NCBI GenBank assembly: GCA_949316235.1
Contig: OX438749.1
Coordinates: 32,126,022 to 32,190,021 of the forward strand
Direction of reading: 5' to 3'
Length of the DNA: 64,000 bases
Source: Oegoconia quadripuncta
Taxonomy: Eukaryota > Arthropoda > Insecta > Lepidoptera > Autostichidae
The notes beneath the pieces were generated by a model, which was given only the letters and a program-made list of their open reading frames with translations, was not told the origin of the DNA and did no database searches. Made by a program: the position numbers and the translations under genes. This document shows, in pieces, positions 30,555 to 41,290 of this stretch (position 1 is the stretch's first letter; each line of letters starts with the position of its first letter).

Positions 30555-30720
30555 CGGAGTTTATTTATTTATTTAGGATCACCAACAGTTGTTACACTAG
30601 TACATAGTCCATTTAACAATTAATGTAGCTGGTATTAAATTTAAATGTACAACCTTTTATAGGTGAACACATCATGCAAAAAGCTTTAAAATAAAATAAC
30701 AGTAAAACAAAAACTTATTA
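30555..30720 (-). mobile_element. LINE-Y-type 3' end
   Basis: (TTTA)n followed by GGATCACCAACAGTTGTTAC and CAACCTTTTATAGGTGAACA, parallel to 41155-41290 and, more distantly, 62402-62560. Confidence 0.5.
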
Positions 30721-30837
30721 ATCTAAATTTACCTCTATTTAGTTTTGATTGGTTGAGCTGTTCCGTGCCAAGTTGCGGTGATAAGGTAGTGAAATAATAA
30801 CTAGAGAGTATAATATATTATGTATGTTGTTGAGGGA

Positions 30838-31020
30838 ATGTTTAACGTTTTGTTTCGACTTAACTCTACTACCGCGTTCACGTTTACGTGACGATTTGTA
30901 TGGAGAAATGTGCAGCGCCTCTAGCGGATAGTTTGCGAAACGATTTTTTTCTTAGATACTTTTTGCGTAAACGCGAACGCGATGGTAAAGTTAAAAACGA
31001 GACAAAACTCGCACTTCGCA
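30838..31020. mobile_element. small foldback repeat
   Basis: 30845-30888 (TTTTGTTTCGACTTAACTCT ... GCGTTCACGTTTACG) and 30965-31012 (CGTAAACGCGAACGCGATGG ... GAGACAAAA) are imperfect complements of about 42 bp, near 75 percent identical. No target duplication is certain. Confidence 0.45.
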
Positions 31021-31679
31021 CACTGAGCTTTTAGGAATCTGGCTCGTTTTCGTTTTTCGTCGGACATTAATAAGTAAACTACAGCCTGTATACGAAAACC
31101 TCCGAAATAAAAGTGAGAGGCCGATCGTTATCTCGTGGTAATTGTTAGACTATTCAGTCACTATTCTATAAAATTACATGACTACACAAATTTAGTTGTA
31201 TAAAGAAGTGAATACTTTCGCTTTCGGTGTGACATTTTTGTTCAATAGATGACGAACTAAATATTAAATAAATAATAGTAGATTGAATAACATGGGAGGA
31301 AAATAATATTTTTGCGGCGAGGGCGCGAACATAAGACAGTAAATAGAAACGTAAGTGTAGATAGGGATTCAATGTACATCGCCCGATGTAAAAAATAATT
31401 TTGCGCTCTAGTGATGCAGTCTACTTTCCATCTCGATGAGAAAAAATACCAGAAGCGTTTATTATGTATGTATATTACTTATTATTTTTACAAACTATGT
31501 ATTGTTAAAATGTGAACAAATTCCGTGCGTAGTTCGCTCTTTTTTAACCGACTTCAAAAAAAGGAGGAGGTTCTCAATGCGTCGTTTGTTAGTTTTTTAA
31601 GTTATTCAGTTATTTGCGTGTGGAATTCATCATGTGATGCTACTGAGCTGATGATGGAATCTACAGCACTCCTTGACGG
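31021..31679. other. mostly unassigned
   Basis: 31545-31600 holds the common AACCGACTTCAAAAAAAGGA GGAGG repeat. Nothing else is recognised. Confidence 0.4.
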
Positions 31680-31930
31680 TTAGGAGTCAGGACATAATGT
31701 TGAATTTTCTTAATTTATTCGGGTTTCCGAAAAGGACAAAAATGATCCTGTGGGTTTCTTGCGCCGCTTCTTTTCCCACAGATGATTTCCCTTTCTGAAG
31801 CGGTAGTAGCTTGGACATACTGACTGACTGACAAGTGCAATAAGCCCTATTATTTCCAGTAGATTTAAATTGACATTCAACAAATGATATCATGTATCTT
31901 ACGTTGAAATAAATGCTTAAAGTTTGAAGT
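31680..31930 (+). mobile_element. LINE-G 3' end
   Basis: GGGTTTCTTGCGCCGCTTCT, CCAGTAGATTTAAATTGACA and GTTGAAATAAATGC, in the sense opposite to 38637-39075. Confidence 0.7.
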
Positions 31931-31978
31931 TTTGATGCTGTTTAATTAAGCAACAGATTCTCAAGCGTCGACTTAAGT

Positions 31979-32432
31979 TTTTTTTAATGGACAACAGGTT
32001 AGCACTTGACTTCAATCAAATCAAATCAAAATATTTTGTTTCATAGGATAAAATTATCACTTGAAAGCGTCACTATTAATATTAATAATACATTTAAATT
32101 TACTGCTCATTCACAAAGCTGACTGCCCAGAGAAGAACGAGCAATAAACTCTAGGGTTGCTCTTTTAAACAGATTATGGGTTACAATTTGTGATTTGATA
32201 ATTATATGAATAATAAAACAGCTATGCCCATACTTGCTTATGATTCAAATAGTCAGTGATTTTATAATAGCCATTTGCTAATAATTTCTGTTTTATGATT
32301 GCTTTAAATTTATTTAAAGGTAAATTTTGACTGACACTGACTTTGTGAAATCGGCTAACATAAACAGATAACTGGTTCTTATTATTGTCAATAGCCCCTG
32401 ATTCCAATCACACCTGATGTTAAGTAAAGATG
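31979..32432 (-). mobile_element. SINE A tail split by a CR1-related 3' end
   Basis: SINE A tail pieces 31979-32012 and 32403-32432 flank a CR1-related insert 32013-32402 with AATCA on both sides. The insert's minus strand codes for SQNLPLNKFKAIIKQKLLA and YYKITDYLNHKQVWA, then the second-subfamily 3' UTR. A MITE-H end (GATTAATACGCGCC then TAA) follows at 32450-32472. Confidence 0.7.
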
Positions 32433-32472
32433 AGTCATCTCAATCTTGAGAACGGTTGATTAATACGCGCCT

Positions 32473-32817
32473 AAGATACGTCCAGACTGGACGCACATAA
32501 AATGCTGGCAAACACAAAATACCCGTTGTTTTTCGTCGGAGTTTAAAGAATAGTGTTACCACCTTGACCACGAAAACTTGAAAAAATGGCCGACGTTGTT
32601 TTATGCTGATCTTAAATTATAAATAAACTTTGGACTTTTTAAATTCAACCTTACAATTTGCACACAATGGGTTTGTATAGTAATATAACCTTCAAGTTAG
32701 TCACTAACCGCAGTATAAATCATAAGTATCGTGCAACCATATATGTCACATTGTAAGGGTGTGATTTTTCAATCCTTCACTTTGAAAATTTGTTTTCATT
32801 TATCTTTCTTTTTTTTA
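32473..32817. other. no gene
   Basis: CATAAAATGCTGGCAAACAC and GTTTTTCGTCGGAGTTTAAA resemble 36215-36265, so a further low-copy repeat is present. Otherwise nothing. Confidence 0.4.
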
Positions 32818-33318
32818 TGGAAGGTGGAAGCGTACTGACCCGGAAACCCAAATATTTGGGGAACTGGCTATCTTATCTCTGACAAGCGGAACACAACAAT
32901 GCTATTAACATTGCAGTTTGGCGGTAGATTTAGACAAAATGGTGGTAGCCTAGCCAGGCGGACATTTAAAATGCCCTACCACCAACCATGATGGGGTTTC
33001 CGGGTCAGTACGCTTCCATATTCGGTCTCATCTTCACTTAACATCAGGTGTGATTGAAATCAAGTGCTAACCCGTTGTGCATAAAAAAATATTTGGGGAA
33101 CTGGCTATCTTATCTTTTGACAACCGGAATACAACAATGCTATTAACGTTACTGTTTCGCGGCAGACTTAGATAAGATGGTGGTAGCTAGCCAGGCGGAT
33201 ATTTAAAATGCCCTACCACCAACCAAACCGAGTATTAAACATGTACCACGCTGGGGATCGAACCCGCGACCTCCGATTCGTAAACCCAATGCTGTTTACA
33301 TTGAGCCATGGAGGCGGT
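32818..33318. mobile_element. nest of three SINE A pieces
   Basis: Minus-strand body 32818-32988, plus-strand tail half 32989-33089 ending in an A run, then a minus-strand copy 33089-33318 with its tRNA head. The middle piece lies head to head with the first, and the third resumes at nearly the point in the SINE body where the first began. Confidence 0.75.
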
Positions 33319-33386
33319 AAAATCTTCGGTCAGATCTTATAATTAAAGCTTCATATTTTTTAAACATTCCCTAAATTGAAGGCTAG

Positions 33387-33620
33387 CCTTACCTTCTCTT
33401 AAAAAGGAGAGCCCCGCCATTAGCATTTAACACTGTCGACGATGAACGAAGCTCAATTTATGAGGTGCACACTCCGAGATATGATTACAAGACATTCGCT
33501 GCCGAGATTATAGCAAGAGTTGCGCAAGAGTTGACGCAACGGACGCGGGTAGGTAAGTGGAACAGAGCCGGTCTAGACAGAGACAGAATTAATCAACAAA
33601 AGCCGATGAGAATCAGCTGA
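33387..33620 (+). other. unrecognised 78-codon open frame
   Basis: Open between stops at 33384-33386 and 33618-33620, no early ATG. It reads, in part, SSIYEVHTPRYDYKTFAAEI and QRTRVGKWNRAGLDRDRIN. Composition is protein-like, unlike the surrounding AT-rich noise. A GTAAGT follows TAG at 33549-33554 and a pyrimidine-rich tract ends in AAAAAG at 33406, so an exon is possible but unsupported. Not assigned to a family. Confidence 0.3.
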
Positions 33621-33879
33621 TATATGCTGCAGGGCTACGATCTCTTCGCCTTGACCTTTAAGAACTTTGTATTTTTATTTTTTTTATTTAAAATTTATTG
33701 CACACGAGTATATATAAAAGTCAAATACATACTAGATACAGTATTGTATTTAGGGATCTTAGATGAAACGGTTAAAAATTTTTATTTTTATTTTTTTTTA
33801 TTTAGTTTTTTTCTTTTACTAACAAAAATTCTTACGGCTTTTTGGCGAGATCTCGGCGAGTGAAGTTGCATTTTTCTTT
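33621..33879. other. T-rich, probable LINE tail debris
   Basis: TTTATTGCACACGAGTATAT near 33690 resembles antisense LINE-L-type 3' ends; long T runs follow. Confidence 0.4.
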
Positions 33880-34262
33880 ATATTTTTTTTTTATATGAGA
33901 GGGCGGCGAACGAGCATGCGGGTCACCTGATGGAAAGCAATCACCGCCGCCCATGGACACCCGCAACACCAAAGGGGTCACAGATGCGTTGCCGGCCTTT
34001 GAGGAAGGTGTAGGCTCGTTTCTTGAAGGTTCCAATGTCGTACTCGTTCGGGAATACCGCTGCCGGAAGTCCGTTCCACAGGGTGGTTGTACGTGGTTAG
34101 AAGTTTCTTGAGAAACGGCGAACTTTTCTTTCTTTTCGGCGAGAAGTGTATCGGTTAAATTGAGCAGCGGGTATTAGCTTGAACAGTTCTTCAGAACACT
34201 CCCCATGAAATATGCGATAGAGATTGCAGAGGGACGCGATTTTTATAATTTGTGCATTCTAA
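33880..34262 (-). pseudogene. LINE-E ORF2 C-terminus, longest copy
   Basis: The minus strand reads IKIASLCNLYRIFHGECSEE, LFKLIPAAQFNRYTSRRK, then, after a stop in [45 protein letters not shown] and VHGRR, and the short 3' end with an A run. The order parallels LINE-F (VACLSIFYRIYFGEC ... WNALPPSVFP), so E and F are related families. 5'-truncated and disabled. Confidence 0.8.
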
Positions 34263-34269
34263 CTTTTGA

Positions 34270-34497
34270 AGCTTAACAATAACAGAATATTGTGCAGCAA
34301 ACGTTAGTGTTGGTGTACAGGTGAAAGGAAGTGTAAATATTAAAGTGCGTAACGGAGCTTTCGGGTTCCCACAAGAAGCCCCAAAATCTTTTGTAAAGCA
34401 TTCTGCCACTTTACTGAAGAATGACTTGACCATGACTAGACTCTGTATACGCCAAGTATACGACGAATTACTTGTTTTGACTGAGACTGGCTTATAA
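34270..34497 (+). other. unrecognised 75-codon open frame
   Basis: Open after a TGA at 34267 to a TAA at 34495-34497, no early ATG. It reads, in part, EYCAANVSVGVQVKGSVNIK and GAFGFPQEAPKSFVKHSATL, then LCIRQVYDELLVL. Looks protein-like and lies directly beyond the 5' end of the antisense LINE-E. Could be part of another element or a host exon relic; family not known to me. Confidence 0.3.
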
Positions 34498-34824
34498 ACT
34501 GAAGAAATAAGAGAAATAAAATTTTTCACTCGAAACTGGCAGTAATGTCCCTCGACAGTGAGGTTGACTGGTTGCCATCCTCAAAAATAAGAAGAAAAAT
34601 TTTTACACACATAATATGAAGTCTCTGCTTCCCGAACTAGGTAGACACCTGTATCTCAGGAATCAGTATCTCCTCCTATGTTTGTCCTTAATTATGTCTA
34701 TAAACGGTACAGACTGAACATTTTATGATGCCAAAAAAAATAATTTGATCTGATCACCTAAACATTATTTTTGGAAAAAAATAAGAAATAAAAGTAACTT
34801 AATTAAGAATTGTAAAAGTAAATT
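34498..34824. other. no recognised feature
   Basis: AT-rich, unassigned. Confidence 0.35.
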
Positions 34825-34908
34825 ACGTGTCGTATCAACAAGTCAAAGAAAAGGCGGAATGTCGAGAAGTGTGGAAAGGACTCCACCGACAAGAGGATAG
34901 CTCTTAAA
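34825..34908 (+). pseudogene. RTE-like LINE C-terminal fragment
   Basis: Codes for VSYQQVKEKAECREVWKGLH RQEDSS then a stop, the same ending as the 25.35-26.05 kb copy. Confidence 0.7.
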
Positions 34909-34944
34909 CAGAAGAGAAAGAGGGAGATCTAGAGATATATTTAA

Positions 34945-35174
34945 AAAAAAATATTTCGGACACTTACACCAATCATCTAGTCCCAAACTAAGCAAAGCTT
35001 GTGCTATGGATACTAGATAACGGATAAATATACATAAATATTTATATAAACATCCAAGACTCGGGAATAAATGTTCGTATTCATCACACAAACATTTACC
35101 CCTCGCGGGATTCGAACCCGCAACCGTTGGTTTCGCTGATAGGGTCACTGTCCACTACACCAATCGGTCGTCAT
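34945..35174 (-). mobile_element. SINE B, full length
   Basis: Complete from head CGACCGATTGGTGTAGTGGA (right) through GGGTTCGAATCCCGC to TCCGAAATATTTTTTT (left). Confidence 0.9.
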
Positions 35175-35341
35175 TTAACCATAATTAAAAAACAAATGAT
35201 TATATCACATAGATCAGTGGCGTGCCCTCCATATAGGCAGAAAGGCAGTGCCTACCCTATAGCAAATTGATAAGTCGAGACAGCTGATTCATACTGATAC
35301 GAACAGAAATACTTGACATATACAATATATAGTAAGCACTT

Positions 35342-35592
35342 ATAGCTGCACTCGATTCTGTGGAACGACGTGCCATGAGACTCATAAGTGATAATTCGAT
35401 GACTGCTAAATTGCAGAGTCTTGAACACCGTCGCAAAGTCGCCTGTCTCTCAGTTTTTTACAGGATGCATTACGGGGAGTGTGCGTTGGAATTACATAAT
35501 CTTATTCCACCGTCACCCTTCCATCTTCAGACCACTAGGCGTGGGGAGGGATTCCACCCGTACATATAGTTAATATACCGAACATTCGCAAA
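35342..35592 (+). pseudogene. LINE-F ORF2 fragment
   Basis: Encodes AALDSVERRAMRLISDNS, LEHRRKVACLSVFYRMHYGE and FHLQTTRRGEGFHPYI; cut at both ends. Confidence 0.8.
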
Positions 35593-36057
35593 ATACAGTG
35601 CACTAATGTCATAATATATGTTGTAGATAGCGATAAATTAGCGACAGAATTTATTATTTCAATAATGAAGTGACTTATCATAATATGTGGTTCGCAATGA
35701 GAAGTGGGCCTGGTGGCGCTGGTATCGCCGGAAATGGCGCGGTGAGGACGTTAACATTTATATTAGGTCTTCACATCGAAAAGGGGACACACTTTACTAC
35801 CAGCCGTCGAAGGAGTCGGACCACCACTGGACATCAACGAGCACGATCAACGACGCGTGGAAGAATCCGGTGAGTCGTTACTGAATAAGACTTTGATTAT
35901 GGAATTTGAGCAAGGAGGAACTGTAGACAAGGTATGGCTGAGATCCACAGAGTGCACGCGGGGGCCAGGTTGTATGGCACGAGGGGCGTGCACATGTTTT
36001 CTCTTCAACAGAAAGCATCTCAGGTTCCATGATTATAATCGAATGTGAATAGTTACT
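35593..36057 (+). repeat. repeat R, copy 1, with a 63-codon frame
   Basis: Parallel to 61566-62025. The shared frame at 35857-36048 encodes MEESGESL, then LIMEFEQGGTVDKVWL, a Cys cluster TECTRGPGCMARGACTC (C-x5-C-x5-C-x-C) and RKHLRFHDYNRM. Nine residues differ between the copies and the frame is intact in both. Function unknown; the small Cys motif could bind metal, which is speculation. Confidence 0.55.
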
Positions 36058-36555
36058 GACTGGCTTCAAAACTTAAACTACGACGAAACCGAAGAAATAT
36101 TGCAAGTACTAGGGTAATTTATTCTTTAAATAACAACTATAAATGGAAACGTTGGTAACATCATTCCAACTGGACCGCTTATTGCTTGCGGACAGAGACT
36201 GGACATACACACACATATAACGCCAACAAACACATAACACCCGTGGTTTTTCGTCGGGGGTTAAAAATAGTGCACAACATTACAACTCCACTCCAAGAAC
36301 CAGGTCTTATGTTTCGTGATTTCCTTCTCGTTTGTATCTTTCCTTAAGTATTTCTTCCTCAACCACCATATCTCTGCTCTAATACACTATGTCCATAGCT
36401 GGGGGGTCTGGTGACCTGTAATTCTGGTTCTTCCTTTTCAGGCACCAGTCTTCCCACAAATGAGTTCTATGTATTACCTAGTCCTAAAATCACTTTGTAA
36501 AGCGTCATTTGTGGTGAGAAAATAAACAATTTTTATTTATTTATTATAATACGTT
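36058..36555. other. insertion inside repeat R, unassigned
   Basis: Separates the two parts of repeat R. It includes a segment like 32490-32560 (AACACCCGTGGTTTTTCGTC) and ends GAAAATAAACAATTTTTATT, like a retroelement 3' end in the plus sense. Confidence 0.4.
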
Positions 36556-36680
36556 GTCGATTTACCTATGGCAGCTTGCAATACTATCGCCATTGCCCGA
36601 GCCATCCTTTACCACGTGACTGGCACCACCGTCCCGGTCGCTAGCAACGCCCACCCCCCCTACACGCCCATCTACGACAT
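36556..36680 (+). repeat. repeat R, 3' part
   Basis: TTGCAATACTATCGCCATTG and GTCCCGGTCGCTAGCAACGC match 62045-62125. The copy stops at GACATAT. Confidence 0.6.
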
Positions 36681-36949
36681 ATAATGTCATATACACTCGA
36701 AACCCTCATTTTAGGGGCTAAAATTAGACGTAACCACTTTGGTATTAGTTCATTAATGTTTCAATCAACCTCTGCGTACAATATGCATCCATTGTTTCGG
36801 CGACCCATTGTCTCCATGACTCATCCGATCAGATTGGATGTAAACATAAGATATCGCACGTTGGCTGAATCCGACGAAGGTGGTGAGGCCTAAGGATTTG
36901 CATAATTTTTAAAGTAATCGGACGCCCACTCTAATTGTGTTGTCGCAAT
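36681..36949. other. no recognised feature
   Basis: Unassigned. Confidence 0.35.
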
Positions 36950-37990
36950 GGCGATAGTTCATTTATTGATATTTCTCAAATAGTAGAATGGTTTACGACA
37001 AACAATTTGTTACTAAATGAGTAACTGCCTAAAATGTCTGGGAGTTGCTCAAAATTATAATGATAAAAAATGTCACTCTAGACCTTGTTGATTCGACCGT
37101 ATTTTCGGGCATTACTTTGGACGACATTTTTGATTTTGATTTTTGATTTTCTGCTGCGTTGCAGTCAAAAAAATTAGACAAATATCGGACGTACCTAAGT
37201 ACTGCTAGATTAGTATATTTTAGTTATTTCCATAGCCTGATGTCTTACGATATCTTGCTGTGGGGAAATGCCGCGGATATAAATACAATCTTTGTTCTAT
37301 CATGATTTAAGATATATATTTATATAATTATGTACTTATATATGTGATATTTATTTATTTATATTATATAGTTTACTAATAATCACATGTAATTTTATAA
37401 CTAAGCGTATTTCTGTATTCTAGTAGTGTATGTATGTAAATAACATATAATATTATATACCCATATATGTATAGTATATTTGTCATTCCATAACTGCACT
37501 TTTTGTTCACCGTCCCGCACAATGCTCTAACCACCACTCAGGTTGGCTGGAAGAGATCTCTATTAGAGATAAGCTCACCTTTGTACAATATTTCCGACTG
37601 ATTGTCAACATGTTTTTTACGTGCAATAAAGAATAACAATACAAAAACGAGCCGTTCGCGTAATTTATCAATTGAGACCTGCAGTGTCACTTAGAGACAG
37701 ATTTAAAGAGTGTAATATATTCTAACCTTTTCGTCACAGTACATTTTTGAAAATCTAATATAAGTCAAAAAAAATATAGCATCATTTAGGAAAAATAGTG
37801 ATAAACATGATGTCAATACAAAGTCAAAGTCAAAAATGCTTTATTTTGTAGGTACACAGAGTACACTTAAAATGGTCAATTTTACATAGTAAATTTTAAT
37901 TTTTTTAAGCTACTGCTTGTTCAAAATGCAATTTTCCCCTTAGAAGAAATAAAGATAAACTTGCAGGTCATATAATCAATCTTTATAATG
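36950..37990 (+). pseudogene. CR1-like LINE, heavily broken
   Basis: Pieces match ORF2 of the 51-55 kb copy in order: IVEWFTTNNLLLNE, then VTLDLVDSTVF, DVSTARLVYFSYFHSL-like sequence and LRDRFKECNI. A short TTTTTGATTTTGATT block replaces sequence near 37125. An LINE-L-type 3' end is inserted at about 37297-37640 (it ends ACGTGCAATAAAGAATAACA), and an antisense CR1 3' end at 37823-37943. Confidence 0.8.
37823..37943 (-). mobile_element. CR1-like 3' end nested antisense in a CR1 copy
   Basis: AAAGTCAAAAATGCTTTATT through GCAATTTTCCCCTTAGAAG, lying between CAATACAAAG and AAATAAAGATAAACTTGC of the host LINE. AAG occurs at both junctions. Confidence 0.7.
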
Positions 37991-38297
37991 GTTTATTAAT
38001 ACGGGCCTTAACATGGTTAATTTTTTTATGTATAACCACAAAATCTGCAAACATTACTCGTCCAGATTTTCCTTTTCAGTTGACTACAACCAACGGGCCG
38101 TTGACGAATTCCTGTCATTTTATTATTAGAAATAACGAGAGCACTTAAAGTGGACGTGGTGAGAGCGACAGGCGAATTACTAATTGATAAATTATATACC
38201 ACATCCATTAAGGCATATCGGATCATTAAGCTTGTTCAAAAAACACCTTACCTTATATTTAATGGAAAAACAAAAAATTGGAATTCCAAAGCGTTAC
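37991..38297. other. MITE-H end and unassigned sequence
   Basis: TGGTTTATTAATACGGGCC then TTA at 37988-38009 is one MITE-H end. From about 38100 to 38270 a plus-strand open stretch includes LEITRALKVDVVRATGELLI and IKLVQKTPYLIF; no family recognised. Confidence 0.4.
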
Positions 38298-38560
38298 CTT
38301 TTTTTTTTATATGAGAGGGCGGCAAACGAGCATGCGCCGCCCCTGGACAGGGTCACAGATGCGTTGCCGGCCTTTGAGAAAGGTGTAGGCTCGTTTCTTG
38401 AAGGTTCCAATGTCGAACTCGTTCGGGAATACCGCTGCAGGAAGTCCGTTCCACAGGGTGGTCGTACGTGGTAAGAAGTTTCTTGAGAAACGTACAGTGG
38501 TAGACTTCCACTCATCCAGGTGATGTGGATGGAAATTTAATTTTCGGCGAGAAGTGTACT
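38298..38560 (-). pseudogene. LINE-E ORF2 C-terminus
   Basis: Minus-strand [20 protein letters not shown] and [19 protein letters not shown], with an internal deletion near the end, then the T run of the antisense tail. Confidence 0.75.
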
Positions 38561-38636
38561 GTAGTGTAACTTCCTATGCACTTCTCTTTTTCCTTTTGTC
38601 ACAACATTATCATTCATTTAACATGTTGTCATAATT

Positions 38637-39075
38637 CAAACTTCAAACATTTATTTAAATGTAAGATACATGATATCATTTGTTGAATATCAATTTAAAT
38701 CTACTGGAAATAAAAAAAAGTTTATTGCATTTATCTGTCAGTCGGTATGTCCAAGCTACTACCGCTTCGGAAAGGGAAATCATCTGTGGGAAAAGAAGCG
38801 GCGCAAGAAACCCACAGGATCATTGTTGTCCTTTTTTTTAAAATAAAGTACATAACTATAATACGATTTTTTAATTTTGGGGAGCTGGTCGAAGTACACC
38901 AAGCATGTTTGTCATTCAGGTAGTCACTAATTTTATAATAACCCTTTTTTGCTAATGTTATTTTGACATGATCTTTAAATTGTTTTCTCAGTTCAGGTAT
39001 AAGGTTATAAAAGCGTATACAGTGTCCCGCAACAGATGTATTAACTTTGCTTAGTCTGAACATAGGGGTAGCCAA
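38637..39075 (-). pseudogene. LINE-G ORF2 C-terminus and 3' UTR
   Basis: The minus-strand frame (start 39075) encodes HCIRFYNLIPELRKQFKDHV and LAKKGYYKISDYLNDKHAW, then stays open into the 3' UTR. CR1-group ORF2 proteins end this way. The 3' end is AAATAAATGTTTGAAGTTTG. Confidence 0.8.
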
Positions 39076-39149
39076 TTTGTTCTTATATCACAAATATAAA
39101 TTACTACTCAACACTAGCTGTATCAACAAACGGACACTTTTCACTCGCG

Positions 39150-39412
39150 ATTGACCACAAATGTACACGCAGACGGGAACATGCGCGTACTTTTATGCAC
39201 TCGTACTTGTAGGGGTTGTAACTGAAAACCAGTGTTTCGCTCTTTGAGTGATGTGCCACACTGAGTTATAACCCATTTGTGCTACTGCGGCACACACTCG
39301 CTCTTTGTATTGTCTATTCTTTACTTTTATTTGTATGTATATTTCTTTGTAATTTAAAAATTGTGTAGTTGTGTGAACGCAGTGGCGTAAATAAATGCTC
39401 TATCTATCTATC
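39150..39412 (+). repeat. repeat S with (TCTA)n tail
   Basis: Near-identical to 2335-2605 over its whole length, including AACGCAGTGGCGTAAATAAA. Confidence 0.7.
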
Positions 39413-39848
39413 ATAAATAAATAGTAACCACGGAGCAAATACTAAGAGGAGTTTAAACACATTAAGGTATGGAGCGGCGCCTCTTCGCTGTAGCGTACCT
39501 AATCCTCGTATAAGCTCAGACGACCGTGTGCTGACAATACCTCCTAACTAACATTTTTACCTAAACATTGTTTTTGCATCGGTGACTTAGCGGTTAAGAC
39601 GCGGTCTCCCAATTTGGGAGGTCCGGGTTCGATTCAATTAAGGTAGCAGGTCTTTATTTATAATATATAGAAATACACGAAAAACTGTGTCAAAAGACTA
39701 TGACGTCATCGAAATACAAAGGCTAAGCGTTTTGGAAAGGGCTTACCGATTTTCATCGAATATGGCTAGGAATTTGTCCCCTCGCTTAGTCTTTGATATA
39801 AAAAAAACCAAACTGAAAATGGACCACGCATTACTGAGATAGATACGT
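39413..39848 (+). other. SINE D head; rest unassigned
   Basis: 39585-39640 holds a tRNA-like head, GGTGACTTAGCGGTTAAGAC and GGTCCGGGTTCGATTC, related to 3905-3985. The stretch after it does not resemble a known body. Confidence 0.45.
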
Positions 39849-40185
39849 TAAGGAACACACCAGGTTTAACACACTCGCGACCCGGGAGAGGATAACACCC
39901 CCCGGTGCGACCGGAGGGGTGTCGTCGCATCGGGCCCTGTCGCGCGTCATACCGCTCGCTGATTGCGATGTGCGAGCGGTGCGCGCCCCCCGTGGAGGGA
40001 GCGCTAGTCGCCCTCCGGGAACGAGCCTCCCCTTGTGAGGGGGGCAAGGCGGGGGGACCTGGAGCCGCTAATGCGTTCCCAGGTCCTCTCTACTGCCGAG
40101 GAAAGTCGCCGCGGGGTTTTAGTGGGTATAACATAACCGTCGAGCGGTACACGTAATGCGTTTCCCCGGGTCAAAAAAAAAAAGA
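39849..40185 (+). repeat. repeat Q, extended copy
   Basis: GC-rich sequence leading to AGTCGCCGCGGGGTTTTAGT, GTAATGCGTTTCCCCGGGTC and an A run. It carries about 150 bp more upstream sequence than the other two copies, and part of the middle is deleted. Probably the 3' region of a LINE; no coding motif seen. Confidence 0.6.
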
Positions 40186-41154
40186 AGTTTAACACACCGC
40201 AAAAAACGAATTAAAACCTTCGAAAAGAAATCTGCAGCGGAAGCACTACTGGCACTTAGTAGGAACAATCTACGTATTCTCACAAGGGCACTGCTGTCTG
40301 AGCAAATACAAGCTCAACAGACATAGATAGATAGATAATTTGTTTATTTGCCTCTAAGCACATTGCACAACGATAACAATTAGTAATACAGTACAGAATA
40401 GTATAGCAGTATTACAGGAATAAATATTCTAAAATGTCACTTTTTGTGTGCTGTAGGGACAAAATGGTTCCACCTCAGCATGGTGCTCCGCCCCGCGGAC
40501 GGATGGAGCGCTAGTATTCTGTTGGGACCAGTTTGGAACATGGGACTCCGAGAAACAGGGATGTGCAGACTTTGCTTCGTTGCAGAGGAAGCAACTGAGT
40601 GAGTATATGGACAAAGACTGGAAATACACCACGCAATGAAACGCATAACACCCGCCGCAACTTAACCTTTAGACGGACGCGGACACCGATCGGTGGCAAA
40701 AAAATTTTTATACAGACAACACTCGCGGACACCGATCGGTGCCCACGGACACCCGACTTTCAACTCTCAATTGTAATGATTATAGAGTTCCAATTCCTTT
40801 GGACTGTGTTTGAACTTGTTCTCTAATTCCGCATCCAATAATGTGATGATATTTAGTCTGTATTTGCGAAAATATTTTTTTTCTCTTTGGGTGGGAGTAT
40901 AGTCATAGAATTCCAACTACTGTTTTTTATTAGAACGGGCTTAGAAACCTGCCATAGAGCTTCCAATTCTCATAACAATTTATTGAATTACCCGTTTCTT
41001 AAACCATCATTTATTGTAAATACAGATCAGACATAAGATATAGAATATTGTAATTTGTCAATTTCTCTAAGCCCGTTGGCAAAAACTATATTGTTATATT
41101 AACACCAATAACACGTAATAAGAGGTCACATGTGGTATTAATTTTTATTTTTAT
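40186..41154. other. no gene; paired palindromes and a LINE tail
   Basis: (ATAG)n at 40325-40336, with GTTTATTTGCCTCTAAGCAC after it, looks like an antisense retroelement tail. CACCGATCGGTG occurs twice (40684-40695, 40730-40741), each preceded by GCGGA. From 40800 to 41154 nothing is recognised. Confidence 0.45.
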
Positions 41155-41290
41155 TTTATTTTATTTTATTAGGTACACCAACAGTATAACATATCACACT
41201 CTTATGAAAGCTTATACAGTAGTTTTGTTCTGATATGAATACCTTTTACAGGCGTACACAACATTGATAATATATCTACACTAGTTACAT
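41155..41290 (-). mobile_element. LINE-Y-type 3' end
   Basis: (TTTTA)n, then TTAGGTACACCAACAGTAT and ACCTTTTACAGGCGTACAC, parallel to 30555-30720. Confidence 0.5.
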
